From: an uncultured Sulfitobacter sp.
GTDB lineage: Bacteria > Pseudomonadota > Alphaproteobacteria > Rhodobacterales > Rhodobacteraceae
DNA: 64,000 nt
Direction of reading: 5' to 3'
NCBI GenBank assembly: GCA_937138475.1
Contig: CAKZPD010000016.1
Location: forward strand, 1 to 64,000
The translations under genes were made by a program, and so were the position numbers. How positions within the stretch are numbered: position 1 is the first letter of the stretch; each line of letters opens with the position of its first letter. Shown here piece after piece: positions 29,290-37,375 of the stretch. Below the pieces are notes generated by a model. It ran no database searches and had not been told where the DNA came from. It saw only the letters and a list, made by a program, of their open reading frames with translations.

Positions 29290-29471
29290 GGCGCGCGCTC
29301 CTGCATGTCTTGCATCAGTGTATAGACGCCATCTGCGTCAGGAAACATCATCAATCCCGACACCCTTGGCCAAATTTGCGCCACTCTGCCGCGTTTCGAT
29401 TTCCGCAAAGCGGTGCTTTCTTCCCGCTGCTGGCGCGGCTATCAAGCATCAGACCGCGTGAAAGGATGCCC

Positions 29472-30125
29472 ATGTCGCATATCACCCTTGTCCGTCATGG
29501 GCAGGCCAACTCCACCGCTCGGGACGAGCAAAGCTATGACCGGCTCAGTGATCTGGGCCGCCAGCAGGCGGCGTGGCTGGGCCGCCACTTCAAGGATCAA
29601 AACCAGCATCACACCCGGCTTTATACCGGCACCTTGTCGCGCCACATCGAAACCGCCGCAGCCATGGAAACCGGCCTGACGCCGATTCGCGATCCGCGCT
29701 TGAATGAGTTGGAATACTTTACCCTTGCCAGCGCGATGGAGCGCGAACACGGCCTGCCCCTTCCCACCGAGCGCGAATCATTCGTGCACCACCTGCCACA
29801 GGTGTTCGCCGCCTGGCAACAAGACCGGATCGCCGGCGCGCCCGAAAGCTTTGCCGCCTTTGAGGCCCGCGTTCAGGCGGCCCTGCAAGACATCGCCGGT
29901 GGCGATGGGCCGGCCCTTGTCGTAACCTCGGGCGGATTGATCTCTATGGTGATGCGCCAAAGCCTGCGCCTGGACATCCCTGCCATGGCGGCCATGGCCC
30001 TGGCGATCTTTCACACATCGGTGCATCGGATGTTCCCAATTGGTGGGCAGCTGTCGCCTGTGTTGTTCAATGCTGTCCCGCATCTTGAACCAATGGCCCG
30101 CCACCATGCGCAGACACATATATGA
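29472..30125 (+). CDS. Histidine phosphatase (phosphoglycerate mutase-like) family protein
   Basis: A 217-residue protein with the LVRHGQANSTA motif that carries the phosphorylated histidine, and a later ELEYFTLASAMEREHG region with the acid residue. Start ATG 29472 has GAAAGG six bases upstream; ATG 29466 is too close to it. Whether it is a metabolic phosphatase or a protein phosphatase (SixA-like) cannot be told. The stop overlaps the next gene by 4 bases, so the two are translationally coupled. Confidence 0.87.
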   Translation: MSHITLVRHGQANSTARDEQSYDRLSDLGRQQAAWLGRHFKDQNQHHTRLYTGTLSRHIETAAAMETGLTPIRDPRLNELEYFTLASAMEREHGLPLPTERESFVHHLPQVFAAWQQDRIAGAPESFAAFEARVQAALQDIAGGDGPALVVTSGGLISMVMRQSLRLDIPAMAAMALAIFHTSVHRMFPIGGQLSPVLFNAVPHLEPMARHHAQTHI

Positions 30126-31219
30126 CCCAAGATAAGGCCCCCCACTTCTGGCTGCGCGCGGAAAGCCGCGCCAACGAAGCCCGAACCCCTTTGACGCCGG
30201 AAGGGGCGGCGGCGCTGATCGCCCAGGGCGCGCAGGTCACGGTCGAAGCCAGCCCATCGCGCATCATCCCCAACGCGGAGTATTCCCAAGCCGGCTGCAC
30301 CATGGCGCCGGCCCAAAGCTGGCCAGACGCGCCCAAGGATGCGGTGATCTTGGGGTTGAAAGAGCTCCCTCCCGGCGACGCGCCCCTTATCCATCGGCAC
30401 ATCATGTTTGGTCACGCCTTCAAGGAACAGCCCGGCGCGCAGGCATTTCTGAACCGGTTCACCCAAGGCGGCGGCGCGCTTTTGGATCTGGAATATCTTG
30501 TCGATGATCAGGGGCGGCGGCTTGTGGCGTTTGGCTATTGGGCAGGGTTTGCCGGGGCGGCAATGGCCCTGCACTGCTGGCTGGCCCAGCAACGCGGTCA
30601 GATCGCGCCCCCCGCCCAGACACAGCCCAGCGCTGGCGCTATGATCGCTCAGCTTCGGGCGCAATTGGCCGGCCAAGCGGCCCCTGGCGCCCTGATCATC
30701 GGGGCGCTGGGCCGCACTGGCCGCGGCGCGGCGGCGCTCTTGTCAGCCGTGCAAAGCCCAATCACCGCCTGGGACATCGCCGAGACAGCGCGCGGCGGGA
30801 TCACCCGCGAAATCCTGCGTCACGAGATTTTCCTCAACTGTATTCTGGCCGGCCCGGACACCCCGGTTTTTCTGCCCAAAGACACCCGGCTTGACGCCCC
30901 CCGCGCCCTGCGGGTGATCGCCGATATTGCCTGCGACCCCACCAGCCCCTATTCGCCAATCCCGCTCTATCGGCAGACGACCACATGGCAGGCACCGGCC
31001 CTGCGGCTGTGCGCGGCGCCGCCACTGGACGTGACCGCCATCGACAACCTGCCCTCGCTTTTGCCGCTCGAAAGCAGCCAGGACTTCGCCGGCGCGCTGC
31101 TGCCGCATTTGCAGGCGCTGGCCCATGGGGCAGCCCCCCAATGGCAACGCGCCCGCGCCACGTTTGACCAAAACGCAGCGGCGGCTTTGGGCGCGACCCC
31201 GCCGGCGACGGGCCAATAA
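30122..31219 (+). CDS. Saccharopine dehydrogenase (LYS1-like) family protein
   Basis: A 365-residue protein of the alanine dehydrogenase/LYS1 fold. The N-terminal substrate domain reads WLRAESRANEARTPLTPEGAAAL and HIMFGHAFKEQPG, and a Rossmann region is seen at ALIIGALGRTGRGAAALL. LYS1 enzymes release lysine and 2-oxoglutarate from saccharopine with NAD+; in bacteria the relatives act in lysine breakdown or related imino acid chemistry. No lysine-ketoglutarate reductase gene is visible next to it. ATGA overlap with the phosphatase gene. Confidence 0.82.
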   Translation: MTQDKAPHFWLRAESRANEARTPLTPEGAAALIAQGAQVTVEASPSRIIPNAEYSQAGCTMAPAQSWPDAPKDAVILGLKELPPGDAPLIHRHIMFGHAFKEQPGAQAFLNRFTQGGGALLDLEYLVDDQGRRLVAFGYWAGFAGAAMALHCWLAQQRGQIAPPAQTQPSAGAMIAQLRAQLAGQAAPGALIIGALGRTGRGAAALLSAVQSPITAWDIAETARGGITREILRHEIFLNCILAGPDTPVFLPKDTRLDAPRALRVIADIACDPTSPYSPIPLYRQTTTWQAPALRLCAAPPLDVTAIDNLPSLLPLESSQDFAGALLPHLQALAHGAAPQWQRARATFDQNAAAALGATPPATGQ

Positions 31220-31229
31220 AGAATGTCGT

Positions 31230-31248
31230 GCCGCCCCAAAGGGGCGGC
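31230..31248. terminator. GC-rich hairpin between convergent genes
   Basis: Perfect 8-base stem GCCGCCCC / GGGGCGGC with AAA loop between the ends of the saccharopine dehydrogenase and SDR genes. Neither strand has a good T run, so termination here is only likely, not certain. Confidence 0.45.
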
Positions 31249-31280
31249 TCCGCTGGATTACGGGAAAACCCGCGCCAAGA

Positions 31281-32030
31281 TCAGGAAAACAGACGAAAAT
31301 AAAGCGCGTCCGGCAACAGCTGCCCCAGGCGAAACACCCACGCAAACCGGCGCGGAAAGCTGGCCTTGAACCTGCGCCCCTGCATATGGGCAAACATGCG
31401 CTGCGCCGCGTGATCGGCGGTCATGATAAAGGGCATCGCAAAATCATTCTTGTCGGTCAGGCGGGTCTTGATAAAGCCGGGGTTGACCACCTGCACCCGC
31501 ACCCCGGTGCGGCGCAGATCCGCATAGAGGCATTCCGCCAGCGACAGCGCGCCGGCCTTGGACGCAGTATAGCCAACCGAACCGGGCAGCCCGCGAAAGG
31601 CGCTCAGGCTGCCGGTTATCACGATATGTCCCTGGTCACGCGCCACCATCTGCGGCACCACATGCCCAAGGACCCGCATCAGCCCCGTCAGGTTGACATC
31701 CACCATCGCCGTGGCCTGCGCCGGGTGCCAGCCTTGTGCCGCCATCGGCCAATACACCCCGGCCAGATACACCACCCCGTCAATTGCCCCGGCCGCCCCT
31801 GCGGCATACGCTGCCTGCGCCACGCTTGCCTCATTGGTTACATCCATCGGCAGCGCCGTGGCGCTGGGGCCCAGCTCTTGTGCCAGCGCATCCAGGGATT
31901 GTCCGGGCCGCGCAGACAGCACGACATGCGCCCCGGCCTTGACCATCACCCGCGCCAGCGCCGCGCCAAGACCGGCGCTGGCGCCGACCAGCCAATACCG
32001 TTTTCCGGCCCAGTTCGCGGCCTCACGCAT
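31281..32030 (-). CDS. Short-chain dehydrogenase/reductase (RpoE-regulon operon)
   Basis: A 249-residue Rossmann enzyme. NAD(P) motif GASAGLGAALA, NNAG-like VYLAGVY, catalytic Ser in ITGSLSAFRG and YTASK (Tyr-x-x-x-Lys). Four minus-strand genes here (FAD oxidoreductase, DUF1365, DUF3833, SDR) are divergent from rpoE-chrR, as in Rhodobacter sphaeroides, where this cluster belongs to the singlet-oxygen regulon. The substrate is unknown; lipid-linked chemistry is suggested by the neighbours. Overlaps the DUF3833 gene by 8 bases. Confidence 0.9.
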   Translation of the reverse strand: MREAANWAGKRYWLVGASAGLGAALARVMVKAGAHVVLSARPGQSLDALAQELGPSATALPMDVTNEASVAQAAYAAGAAGAIDGVVYLAGVYWPMAAQGWHPAQATAMVDVNLTGLMRVLGHVVPQMVARDQGHIVITGSLSAFRGLPGSVGYTASKAGALSLAECLYADLRRTGVRVQVVNPGFIKTRLTDKNDFAMPFIMTADHAAQRMFAHMQGRRFKASFPRRFAWVFRLGQLLPDALYFRLFS

Positions 32031-32592
32031 CGCTGCTGCTTTGCTGGCGCATTGTCGCGATCAAGCCGCCCACCGGCACCCCCAGCTTGCGGAACTCCGA
32101 TCGGTTGACGATCCCCCCGCCCGGCACCAGATACATCCAATCCACCGTATTCAGCACATACCCCCCCGCATCAGACGGCAAGCGCAAGCGGTACCGCAGC
32201 TGCACTGCATCCCCCCTTTGCTGTCCCTGGCCCTGGCCGATCACGTCTTCGGCCTGGGCAAGGATCTGCCCATCCTCGAGCAGCTCAAGCTGCCATTCGC
32301 GGTGCTGTCTGGCCCCGCTGTCAAAAATGAAATCTTCGGTCATGATGCAACGCGCACCGCTCCAACGGGCCTCCATCGTGGCGGTGAATCGGCTTTGCAC
32401 GCGGCCCAATGGGCCAAAAATCACCCCATCACAGATCATCTTTCCGCGCATGTGGGTTCTCAGATCAAAGGACTGCGCAGCCCCGTCATAATCTTGGGGG
32501 CGCTGGGCGGCAAAACTCCAGCGTTGCGCCCTCAGCCACAGGCCGCACAAAACCAGCAGCGCCGCCATCAGCATCCCTTGGGTCCAATCCAT
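32023..32592 (-). CDS. DUF3833 family protein
   Basis: A 189-residue protein with one N-terminal membrane segment (MLMAALLVLCGLWL, about 7-20) and a beta-rich lipocalin-like body (GKMICDGVIFGPLGRVQSRF, VQLRYRLRLPSDAGGYVLN). Function is not known. ATG 32592 with GGGAGA upstream was preferred to the upstream extension. Its place in the RpoE-type operon suggests a membrane-lipid role in the singlet-oxygen response. Confidence 0.8.
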   Translation of the reverse strand: MDWTQGMLMAALLVLCGLWLRAQRWSFAAQRPQDYDGAAQSFDLRTHMRGKMICDGVIFGPLGRVQSRFTATMEARWSGARCIMTEDFIFDSGARQHREWQLELLEDGQILAQAEDVIGQGQGQQRGDAVQLRYRLRLPSDAGGYVLNTVDWMYLVPGGGIVNRSEFRKLGVPVGGLIATMRQQSSSDA

Positions 32593-32617
32593 TCTGCTGT
32601 CTCCCTTTGGTATGAAA

Positions 32618-33382
32618 TCACTTGGCCACTGGGCCGGAAACATCCTGTGCCGGGGCCGGCGGTCGTTGCCGATAGCGCGCGCGCTTGGCCCACAAAATCA
32701 ACGCCTGCCAATGAATCAACGCCAGCACCCGGCGCGCGCCAAAGGGGCGGCGCAGCATGGCCGCCACGATTGCCGCGTTGGTCAACCTGGCCCGCCGCCC
32801 GGTCAGGGTGGCGACAACCCCGCCCCCCGCGTGGGAATAGTCGATCCAAACGCCGATACGATCTGGGCCGATGTCGAACCGAAACCGATAGCCCCCGGCG
32901 ACAGGCTGAAACGGCGAGACATGCAAAAGCTTTTGCGCCTCCAGCGTGTCGTGCGGGGTAATCGCCCGGCCAGAGGCCGGCGCACACAGATAACAATGCC
33001 TGTCACCAAAGGTGTTTGTGACCTCGGCGATTGCGGCGATCAGATTATCCGCGGCGTCAAAGGCAAACCAGAAACTGACCGGATTAAAGCTGTGCCCCAA
33101 GACCCGCGGCTGCGTCAAAAGCGCCAACCGCTGGGGCCGGATGTCATGGCGCGCCAGCGCCGCCCGCGCCCATCGCGCGCCCTGGCCCTGCCCCGGCGCA
33201 CCGCCCCAGTCGCGGGCATCAAGGCTCATCGCGCCGAACCCGTGGCGCCGCAACAACGCCGGGCCTTGCCAGTTTTCAGGGTCAAACAAGACATAATCAA
33301 CGCCATAGCGGAACGCATTGCGGATGCGCCCTTTGCGGGTGTGAAAGCTTTGCCCACGGATATGATCAACCCATTGCGTCAT
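32618..33382 (-). CDS. DUF1365 family protein
   Basis: A 254-residue protein, second gene of the operon. Family motifs include RKGRIRNAFRYGVDYVLFD near the start, LGHSFNPVSFWFAFD and VTNTFGDRHCYLC. DUF1365 proteins travel with FAD-dependent amine-oxidase-like proteins and cyclopropane-fatty-acid-synthase-like methyltransferases, and the R. sphaeroides homologue is needed for full singlet-oxygen response; enzymatic activity is unclear. The ATG at 33382 overlaps the previous stop (ATGA). Confidence 0.85.
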   Translation of the reverse strand: MTQWVDHIRGQSFHTRKGRIRNAFRYGVDYVLFDPENWQGPALLRRHGFGAMSLDARDWGGAPGQGQGARWARAALARHDIRPQRLALLTQPRVLGHSFNPVSFWFAFDAADNLIAAIAEVTNTFGDRHCYLCAPASGRAITPHDTLEAQKLLHVSPFQPVAGGYRFRFDIGPDRIGVWIDYSHAGGGVVATLTGRRARLTNAAIVAAMLRRPFGARRVLALIHWQALILWAKRARYRQRPPAPAQDVSGPVAK

Positions 33383-34701
33383 TCCGCCGCCACCTGAACC
33401 TTGGCGGCGGCGCCCATCAGGCGGGCAACCTCGACCGCGCTGGCCAATCCATCTTCGTGAAAGCCGTTCTGCATCCACGCGCCGCAATACCATGTGCCCT
33501 GGGCACCGTTTATCTGCCGCAACTTTTGCTGGGCTGAAAGGGCCGCCAGATCAAACACCGGATGGCGCAGCGTGACCTGATCATAGATCAGATCCTGTCT
33601 GATCTGGCGCTTGGTGTTCAGCGTAACAAACATCGGGTCCGTCGCAGGGATGGGTTGCAGCGAATTCATCCAATAGGTCAGATCAATGCGCGAAGACGGC
33701 GCGTTGCTGTCTTCGGTATAGACCCAGCTGGCCCATGTTTTGCGACGTTTGGGCATAACAGAGCAATCGGCATGCAAAACGATATCATTCGGCTGATAGG
33801 CAATGGCCGCCAACGCCGCATGTTCCCGTGGGCTTGGATCGCTTAACATCGCCAGCGCGTCATCGCTGTGCACCGCAAAAACAACGTAGTCGAAAATCTC
33901 GGGCTCGCTTGCGGCGCAGCGCAGCGTGATTTGCGCGCCGCGCGACACGGACTGCACCGGCGCACGCAACCTGATCTGAACGCCCCGCGCCGCAAGGGCG
34001 CCTTGCAACCGCGAAACATATTGCCCGGACCCGCCGTCAACCGTGTACCACTGATGCTGTCCCGTGGCCTGCAACAGCGCATGATTTTCGAAGAACTGAA
34101 TCATCGCATGCGCAGGAAAATCCATGATTTTTTCCGTCGGGGTGGACCAGATTGCCCCCGACAGCGGCAGCAAATAGTAATCGCGAAACCACGCACCCGT
34201 TCCCAGCCGTTCCAGAAATGCCCGCAGGGTCAGGCTGCGGTCCTGCGACATCGCCAAGGCATGTTTGTTAAAGCGCATGATATCGCGGACCATGCGCCAG
34301 AACTGTGGCTGTGCCATATTGCTGCGCTGGGCAAAAAGCGTATCCAGATTGGTCAGGGCATATTCCAGACGCCCACCATCAATCGACGCGCCAAAGCTCA
34401 TGTTTGATTTGATCACCGGCACATCAAGCTCGGCGAAAAGCCGGGCAAGATGCGGATAGTTGGCATAATTAAAGACAATAAAGCCGGTATCGACCGGTTG
34501 GTCGCCATGTTTGCCCGCCATCACGGTGCGCGCATGACCGCCAAGGCGGGCACCGGCCTCAAGCAGCGTTACGTCGAAACGGTCGGCCAGATGATAGGCC
34601 GCACCCATGCCTGAAATACCGCCGCCGATAACCGCAACGCGCGGCTTGCCGACGGACCTGGATGGGGCCAATCGCCCCGAAGACACTGAATTAAGCTGCA
34701 T
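33379..34701 (-). CDS. FAD-dependent oxidoreductase of the RpoE/ChrR regulon operon
   Basis: A 440-residue flavoprotein of the amine oxidase/phytoene desaturase fold. Dinucleotide motif VAVIGGGISGMGAAYHLADRF at residues 22-42 followed by TLLEAGARLGGHA; the C-terminal part has the FAD-contacting YCGAWMQNGFHEDGLASA. Homologues in R. sphaeroides lie next to rpoE-chrR, and this group is implicated in modification of unsaturated fatty acids (furan fatty acids). That specific reaction is inferred from location and family only. First gene after an ECF-type promoter at 34732-34760. Confidence 0.87.
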   Translation of the reverse strand: MQLNSVSSGRLAPSRSVGKPRVAVIGGGISGMGAAYHLADRFDVTLLEAGARLGGHARTVMAGKHGDQPVDTGFIVFNYANYPHLARLFAELDVPVIKSNMSFGASIDGGRLEYALTNLDTLFAQRSNMAQPQFWRMVRDIMRFNKHALAMSQDRSLTLRAFLERLGTGAWFRDYYLLPLSGAIWSTPTEKIMDFPAHAMIQFFENHALLQATGQHQWYTVDGGSGQYVSRLQGALAARGVQIRLRAPVQSVSRGAQITLRCAASEPEIFDYVVFAVHSDDALAMLSDPSPREHAALAAIAYQPNDIVLHADCSVMPKRRKTWASWVYTEDSNAPSSRIDLTYWMNSLQPIPATDPMFVTLNTKRQIRQDLIYDQVTLRHPVFDLAALSAQQKLRQINGAQGTWYCGAWMQNGFHEDGLASAVEVARLMGAAAKVQVAAE

Positions 34702-34731
34702 AAATCCCCTGCATCCGCTGACCTTTGCAAG

Positions 34732-34760
34732 ATATACGCAGCCCCGCGTTGATTGGATGA
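34732..34760 (-). promoter_or_regulatory. ECF-type (RpoE) promoter of the FAD oxidoreductase operon
   Basis: Minus strand TCATCC (34760-34755), 17 bases, GTATAT (34737-34732), about 31 bases before the start codon. It matches the facing promoter at 34783 in spacing and in the GTA core, as expected for a shared sigma factor. Confidence 0.6.
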
Positions 34761-34782
34761 AATGTCACAGCAAAAACAATTG

Positions 34783-34811
34783 TGATCCAGTTTCCATGCC
34801 GCAGCGTAGCT
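34783..34811 (+). promoter_or_regulatory. ECF-type (RpoE) promoter of rpoE-chrR
   Basis: TGATCC (34783-34788), 17 bases, GTAGCT (34806-34811). TGATCC is the known -35 class for group IV sigma-E of R. sphaeroides. Start of transcription near 34818 leaves a 119-base leader and excludes the upstream ATG at 34817 as rpoE start. Confidence 0.65.
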
Positions 34812-34936
34812 GTTAGATGTTAACCAGCATAACGTCGCATCAGCCCCGCCATGACGGTGGCCCCCAGGCCGGTCCCTTGGTCGAACCCAGGGCCGAGGCT
34901 GTTGCATTTTGGCCCCGAAACACAAGGCGCGCGCGG

Positions 34937-35488
34937 GTGAACATCAAGACCACAACCGACAAAACGCTTTGGGCCGATCATTTGCACCGCATTCATGCCC
35001 ACCGTGACAAGGCGGCCTTTGCCGCGCTGTTTGATCATTTCGCGCCACGGGTGAAGGGATTTTTGATCAACTCGGGCGCCAGCCCAGATCAGGCCGAGGA
35101 TTGCGCCCAGGATGTCATGGTCTCGGTCTGGCACAAGGCGCATCTTTTTGATCCCACCCGCGCGTCGGCCGCGACCTGGATATTCACGATTGCCCGAAAC
35201 CGCCGAATTGATCTGTTGCGCAAGGAACGCCGCCCGGAACCCGATGATCTGGGCTGGGGGCCTCAGGCCGAACCCGAGCAAGCGGACGTGATCGCCCTTG
35301 CCCAGGAAAGCGCACAGTTGACGCAAGCCATCAGCGCCCTACCTGAGGCGCAACGCCGCCTGCTTGAGCAGGCATATTTCAACGACCTGACCCACAGCGA
35401 AATCGCAGCGCAGACCGGGCTGCCGCTTGGGACGATAAAATCACGCATCCGATTGGCGCTGGATCGTCTGCGCCGCGCAATGAAATGA
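34937..35488 (+). CDS. rpoE: RNA polymerase sigma factor RpoE (ECF, singlet-oxygen response)
   Basis: A 183-residue ECF sigma factor. Region 2 (FDHFAPRVKGFLINSGASPDQAEDCAQDVMVSVWHKAHLFD, binding -10 DNA and core polymerase) and region 4 (ALPEAQRRLLEQAYFNDLTHSEIAAQTGLPLGTIKSRI, helix-turn-helix for -35) are clear. Start GTG 34937 gives the length of the R. sphaeroides protein and follows the predicted promoter. It is held inactive by ChrR, encoded 8 bases downstream, and autoregulates. Confidence 0.93.
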   Translation: MNIKTTTDKTLWADHLHRIHAHRDKAAFAALFDHFAPRVKGFLINSGASPDQAEDCAQDVMVSVWHKAHLFDPTRASAATWIFTIARNRRIDLLRKERRPEPDDLGWGPQAEPEQADVIALAQESAQLTQAISALPEAQRRLLEQAYFNDLTHSEIAAQTGLPLGTIKSRIRLALDRLRRAMK

Positions 35489-35495
35489 CCATGCC

Positions 35496-36149
35496 ATGAC
35501 CCACCAACCAGACATCACGCATCATTTGCCCCAAGATATGCTTATGGGGTTTGCCTGCGGCACCCTTCCCGAAGCAGTCAACCTGATTGTCGCAGCCCAT
35601 GTGTCGATCTGCGATAGCTGCCGGGCCGAAACCGAAGGGTTCGACGCCATCGGCGGCAGCCTGATCGAAACATCGGCACAGCCCCAGGCCATGGCCGCCG
35701 ACAGTTTAGACCAGACACTGGCCAAAATCGCCGGGCCAGCACCCGCCATGGCGCCACGCCGCAGCGACCCGGTATTGCCGCAGCCCTTGCTTGACTATAT
35801 CGGCGGGGGCCTTGACGATATCCGCTGGCGCCCCATCGGCATGGGGGTCAAACAGGCGGTGCTTAAAACTTCGGCGGCGGCGACTGCCCGGCTGTTTTAC
35901 ATCCCGGCCGGCACAGCAATGCCCAGCCACGGCCACAACGGTCTTGAAATGACCATGGTCTTGCAGGGGGCCTTTCAGGATGAAGGCGACTATTTTGCAC
36001 GCGGTGACGTTGAAATCGCCAACGCGGATGTCCATCACACGCCGGTGGCCGATATTCACCAAGACTGTATTTGCCTGGCCGTGACAGATGCCCCGTTGCG
36101 CCTGCAAGGGCTTTTGCCACGGCTCGCGCAGCGCTTTTTGGGGATCTAA
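35496..36149 (+). CDS. chrR: ChrR, zinc-binding anti-sigma factor
   Basis: A 217-residue cytoplasmic anti-sigma factor. The N-terminal ZAS domain has the zinc set His10, His35, Cys39, Cys42 (HVSICDSC). The C-terminal cupin has the second metal set in PSHGHNGLEMTMVLQG (His, His, Glu). Singlet oxygen leads to ChrR loss and release of RpoE. Both metal sites are complete and in the spacing of R. sphaeroides ChrR. Its stop overlaps the end of convergent rmuC by a few bases. Confidence 0.95.
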   Translation: MTHQPDITHHLPQDMLMGFACGTLPEAVNLIVAAHVSICDSCRAETEGFDAIGGSLIETSAQPQAMAADSLDQTLAKIAGPAPAMAPRRSDPVLPQPLLDYIGGGLDDIRWRPIGMGVKQAVLKTSAAATARLFYIPAGTAMPSHGHNGLEMTMVLQGAFQDEGDYFARGDVEIANADVHHTPVADIHQDCICLAVTDAPLRLQGLLPRLAQRFLGI

Positions 36150-37375
36150 TCGGCGGCAGGCCCGGCAATCGGTAACGCCGGATCTTCTGGGGTCAGTTCT
36201 TCAAAATCAAAGTTATCCAGCTTGGATGCCCGCTTTCCGGCCCGCTCTGCCGCGACGGTGATGCCATCGATGTCGTTGCGCGCTTGCCGGAAATGCGTGT
36301 CAAGCTTGCCGACCTTTTCCACAACCAGCTCAACGTCGCGATGCAACAAACGCAGGGTCTTGCGAATGGCGCCCGCCTGTTCGCGCATCCGCGCATCCTT
36401 CAAAATTGCCCGCATGGTATTCAGGGTCGCCATGCAGGTGGTCGGCGATACGATCCACACCCGCTTTTCAAACCCCTCGCGCACGATTTCGGGGAAATTC
36501 GCGTGCAGCTCGGCATAGACCGCTTCGGATGGCAGAAACATCAGCGCCCCATCGGCGGTTTCCCCTTCGATGATGTATTTGTCGCTGATGGCATTGATAT
36601 GGGCCTTGACCGCCGTGCGCATCGCCCGCACTGCCTCGGATTTGGCCTGGGGGCTGTCGGCCCGGCGCAGGGCCTCATAGGCCTCAAGCGGGAATTTGCT
36701 GTCGATCACAATCGGGCCGGGCGGATTGGGCAGATGGATCAGGCAATCGGCGCGTTTGCCGTTGGACAGGGTCGCCTGCACCGAATAGCTGTCCGAGGGC
36801 AGCGCGTTCGACACGATTTCGATCAGTTGGATTTCGCCAAAGGCCCCGCGCGCCTGTTTGTTGCTTAGCAGCTCTTGCAGGGTCAGCACATTGCCCGACA
36901 GCTGGGTGATATTGTCCTGCGCCTTGTCGATCGCGGCCAGGCGTTCCTGCAATTGCGTCAGGGATGTCGTCGTCTGTTTCGACGCGCCATGCAGCGATTC
37001 CTTCATGCCGTCCTGCATATCGGCCATGGCCCGCGCCGAGCGCATGGCGTTTTCCGCCAGCCGGTCCTGCATTTCCTGCTGCACGCGCGCCAGACGGGCC
37101 TCCATCGTTTGCAATACCTGTGAATGGGCCGTGGCCTGTGTGTCCGACACGGTTTGCAACCCGCCGCGCAGCTGATCCTGCCCGGCGCCAAGCTGTTGAA
37201 CCATCTGCCCCAGGCTGCCCATCTGCTGGGCCAGCGGCGCCGTAAGACGGGCGGTATTGCGCGCGGCACGCACCACCGCCAGCAACAGCACCACGATCAA
37301 CAGCCCGCCCGCCGCCGCCAAAAGCAGCACCAGGTGATTTGGATCGTCTGGGTTGATTGGGATCAGGGGTGTCAT
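36146..37375 (-). CDS. rmuC: RmuC, DNA recombination protein
   Basis: A 409-residue protein: one N-terminal transmembrane helix (about 15-36), a long coiled coil (40-155) and a PD-(D/E)XK-like nuclease-type domain (from LLSNKQARGAFGEIQLIEIV, with VIDSKFPLEAYEAL). RmuC limits DNA inversion at repeats; the biochemical role is not settled. The start overlaps the mutL stop (TGATG), so rmuC is coupled to mutL. Confidence 0.93.
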   Translation of the reverse strand: MTPLIPINPDDPNHLVLLLAAAGGLLIVVLLLAVVRAARNTARLTAPLAQQMGSLGQMVQQLGAGQDQLRGGLQTVSDTQATAHSQVLQTMEARLARVQQEMQDRLAENAMRSARAMADMQDGMKESLHGASKQTTTSLTQLQERLAAIDKAQDNITQLSGNVLTLQELLSNKQARGAFGEIQLIEIVSNALPSDSYSVQATLSNGKRADCLIHLPNPPGPIVIDSKFPLEAYEALRRADSPQAKSEAVRAMRTAVKAHINAISDKYIIEGETADGALMFLPSEAVYAELHANFPEIVREGFEKRVWIVSPTTCMATLNTMRAILKDARMREQAGAIRKTLRLLHRDVELVVEKVGKLDTHFRQARNDIDGITVAAERAGKRASKLDNFDFEELTPEDPALPIAGPAAD

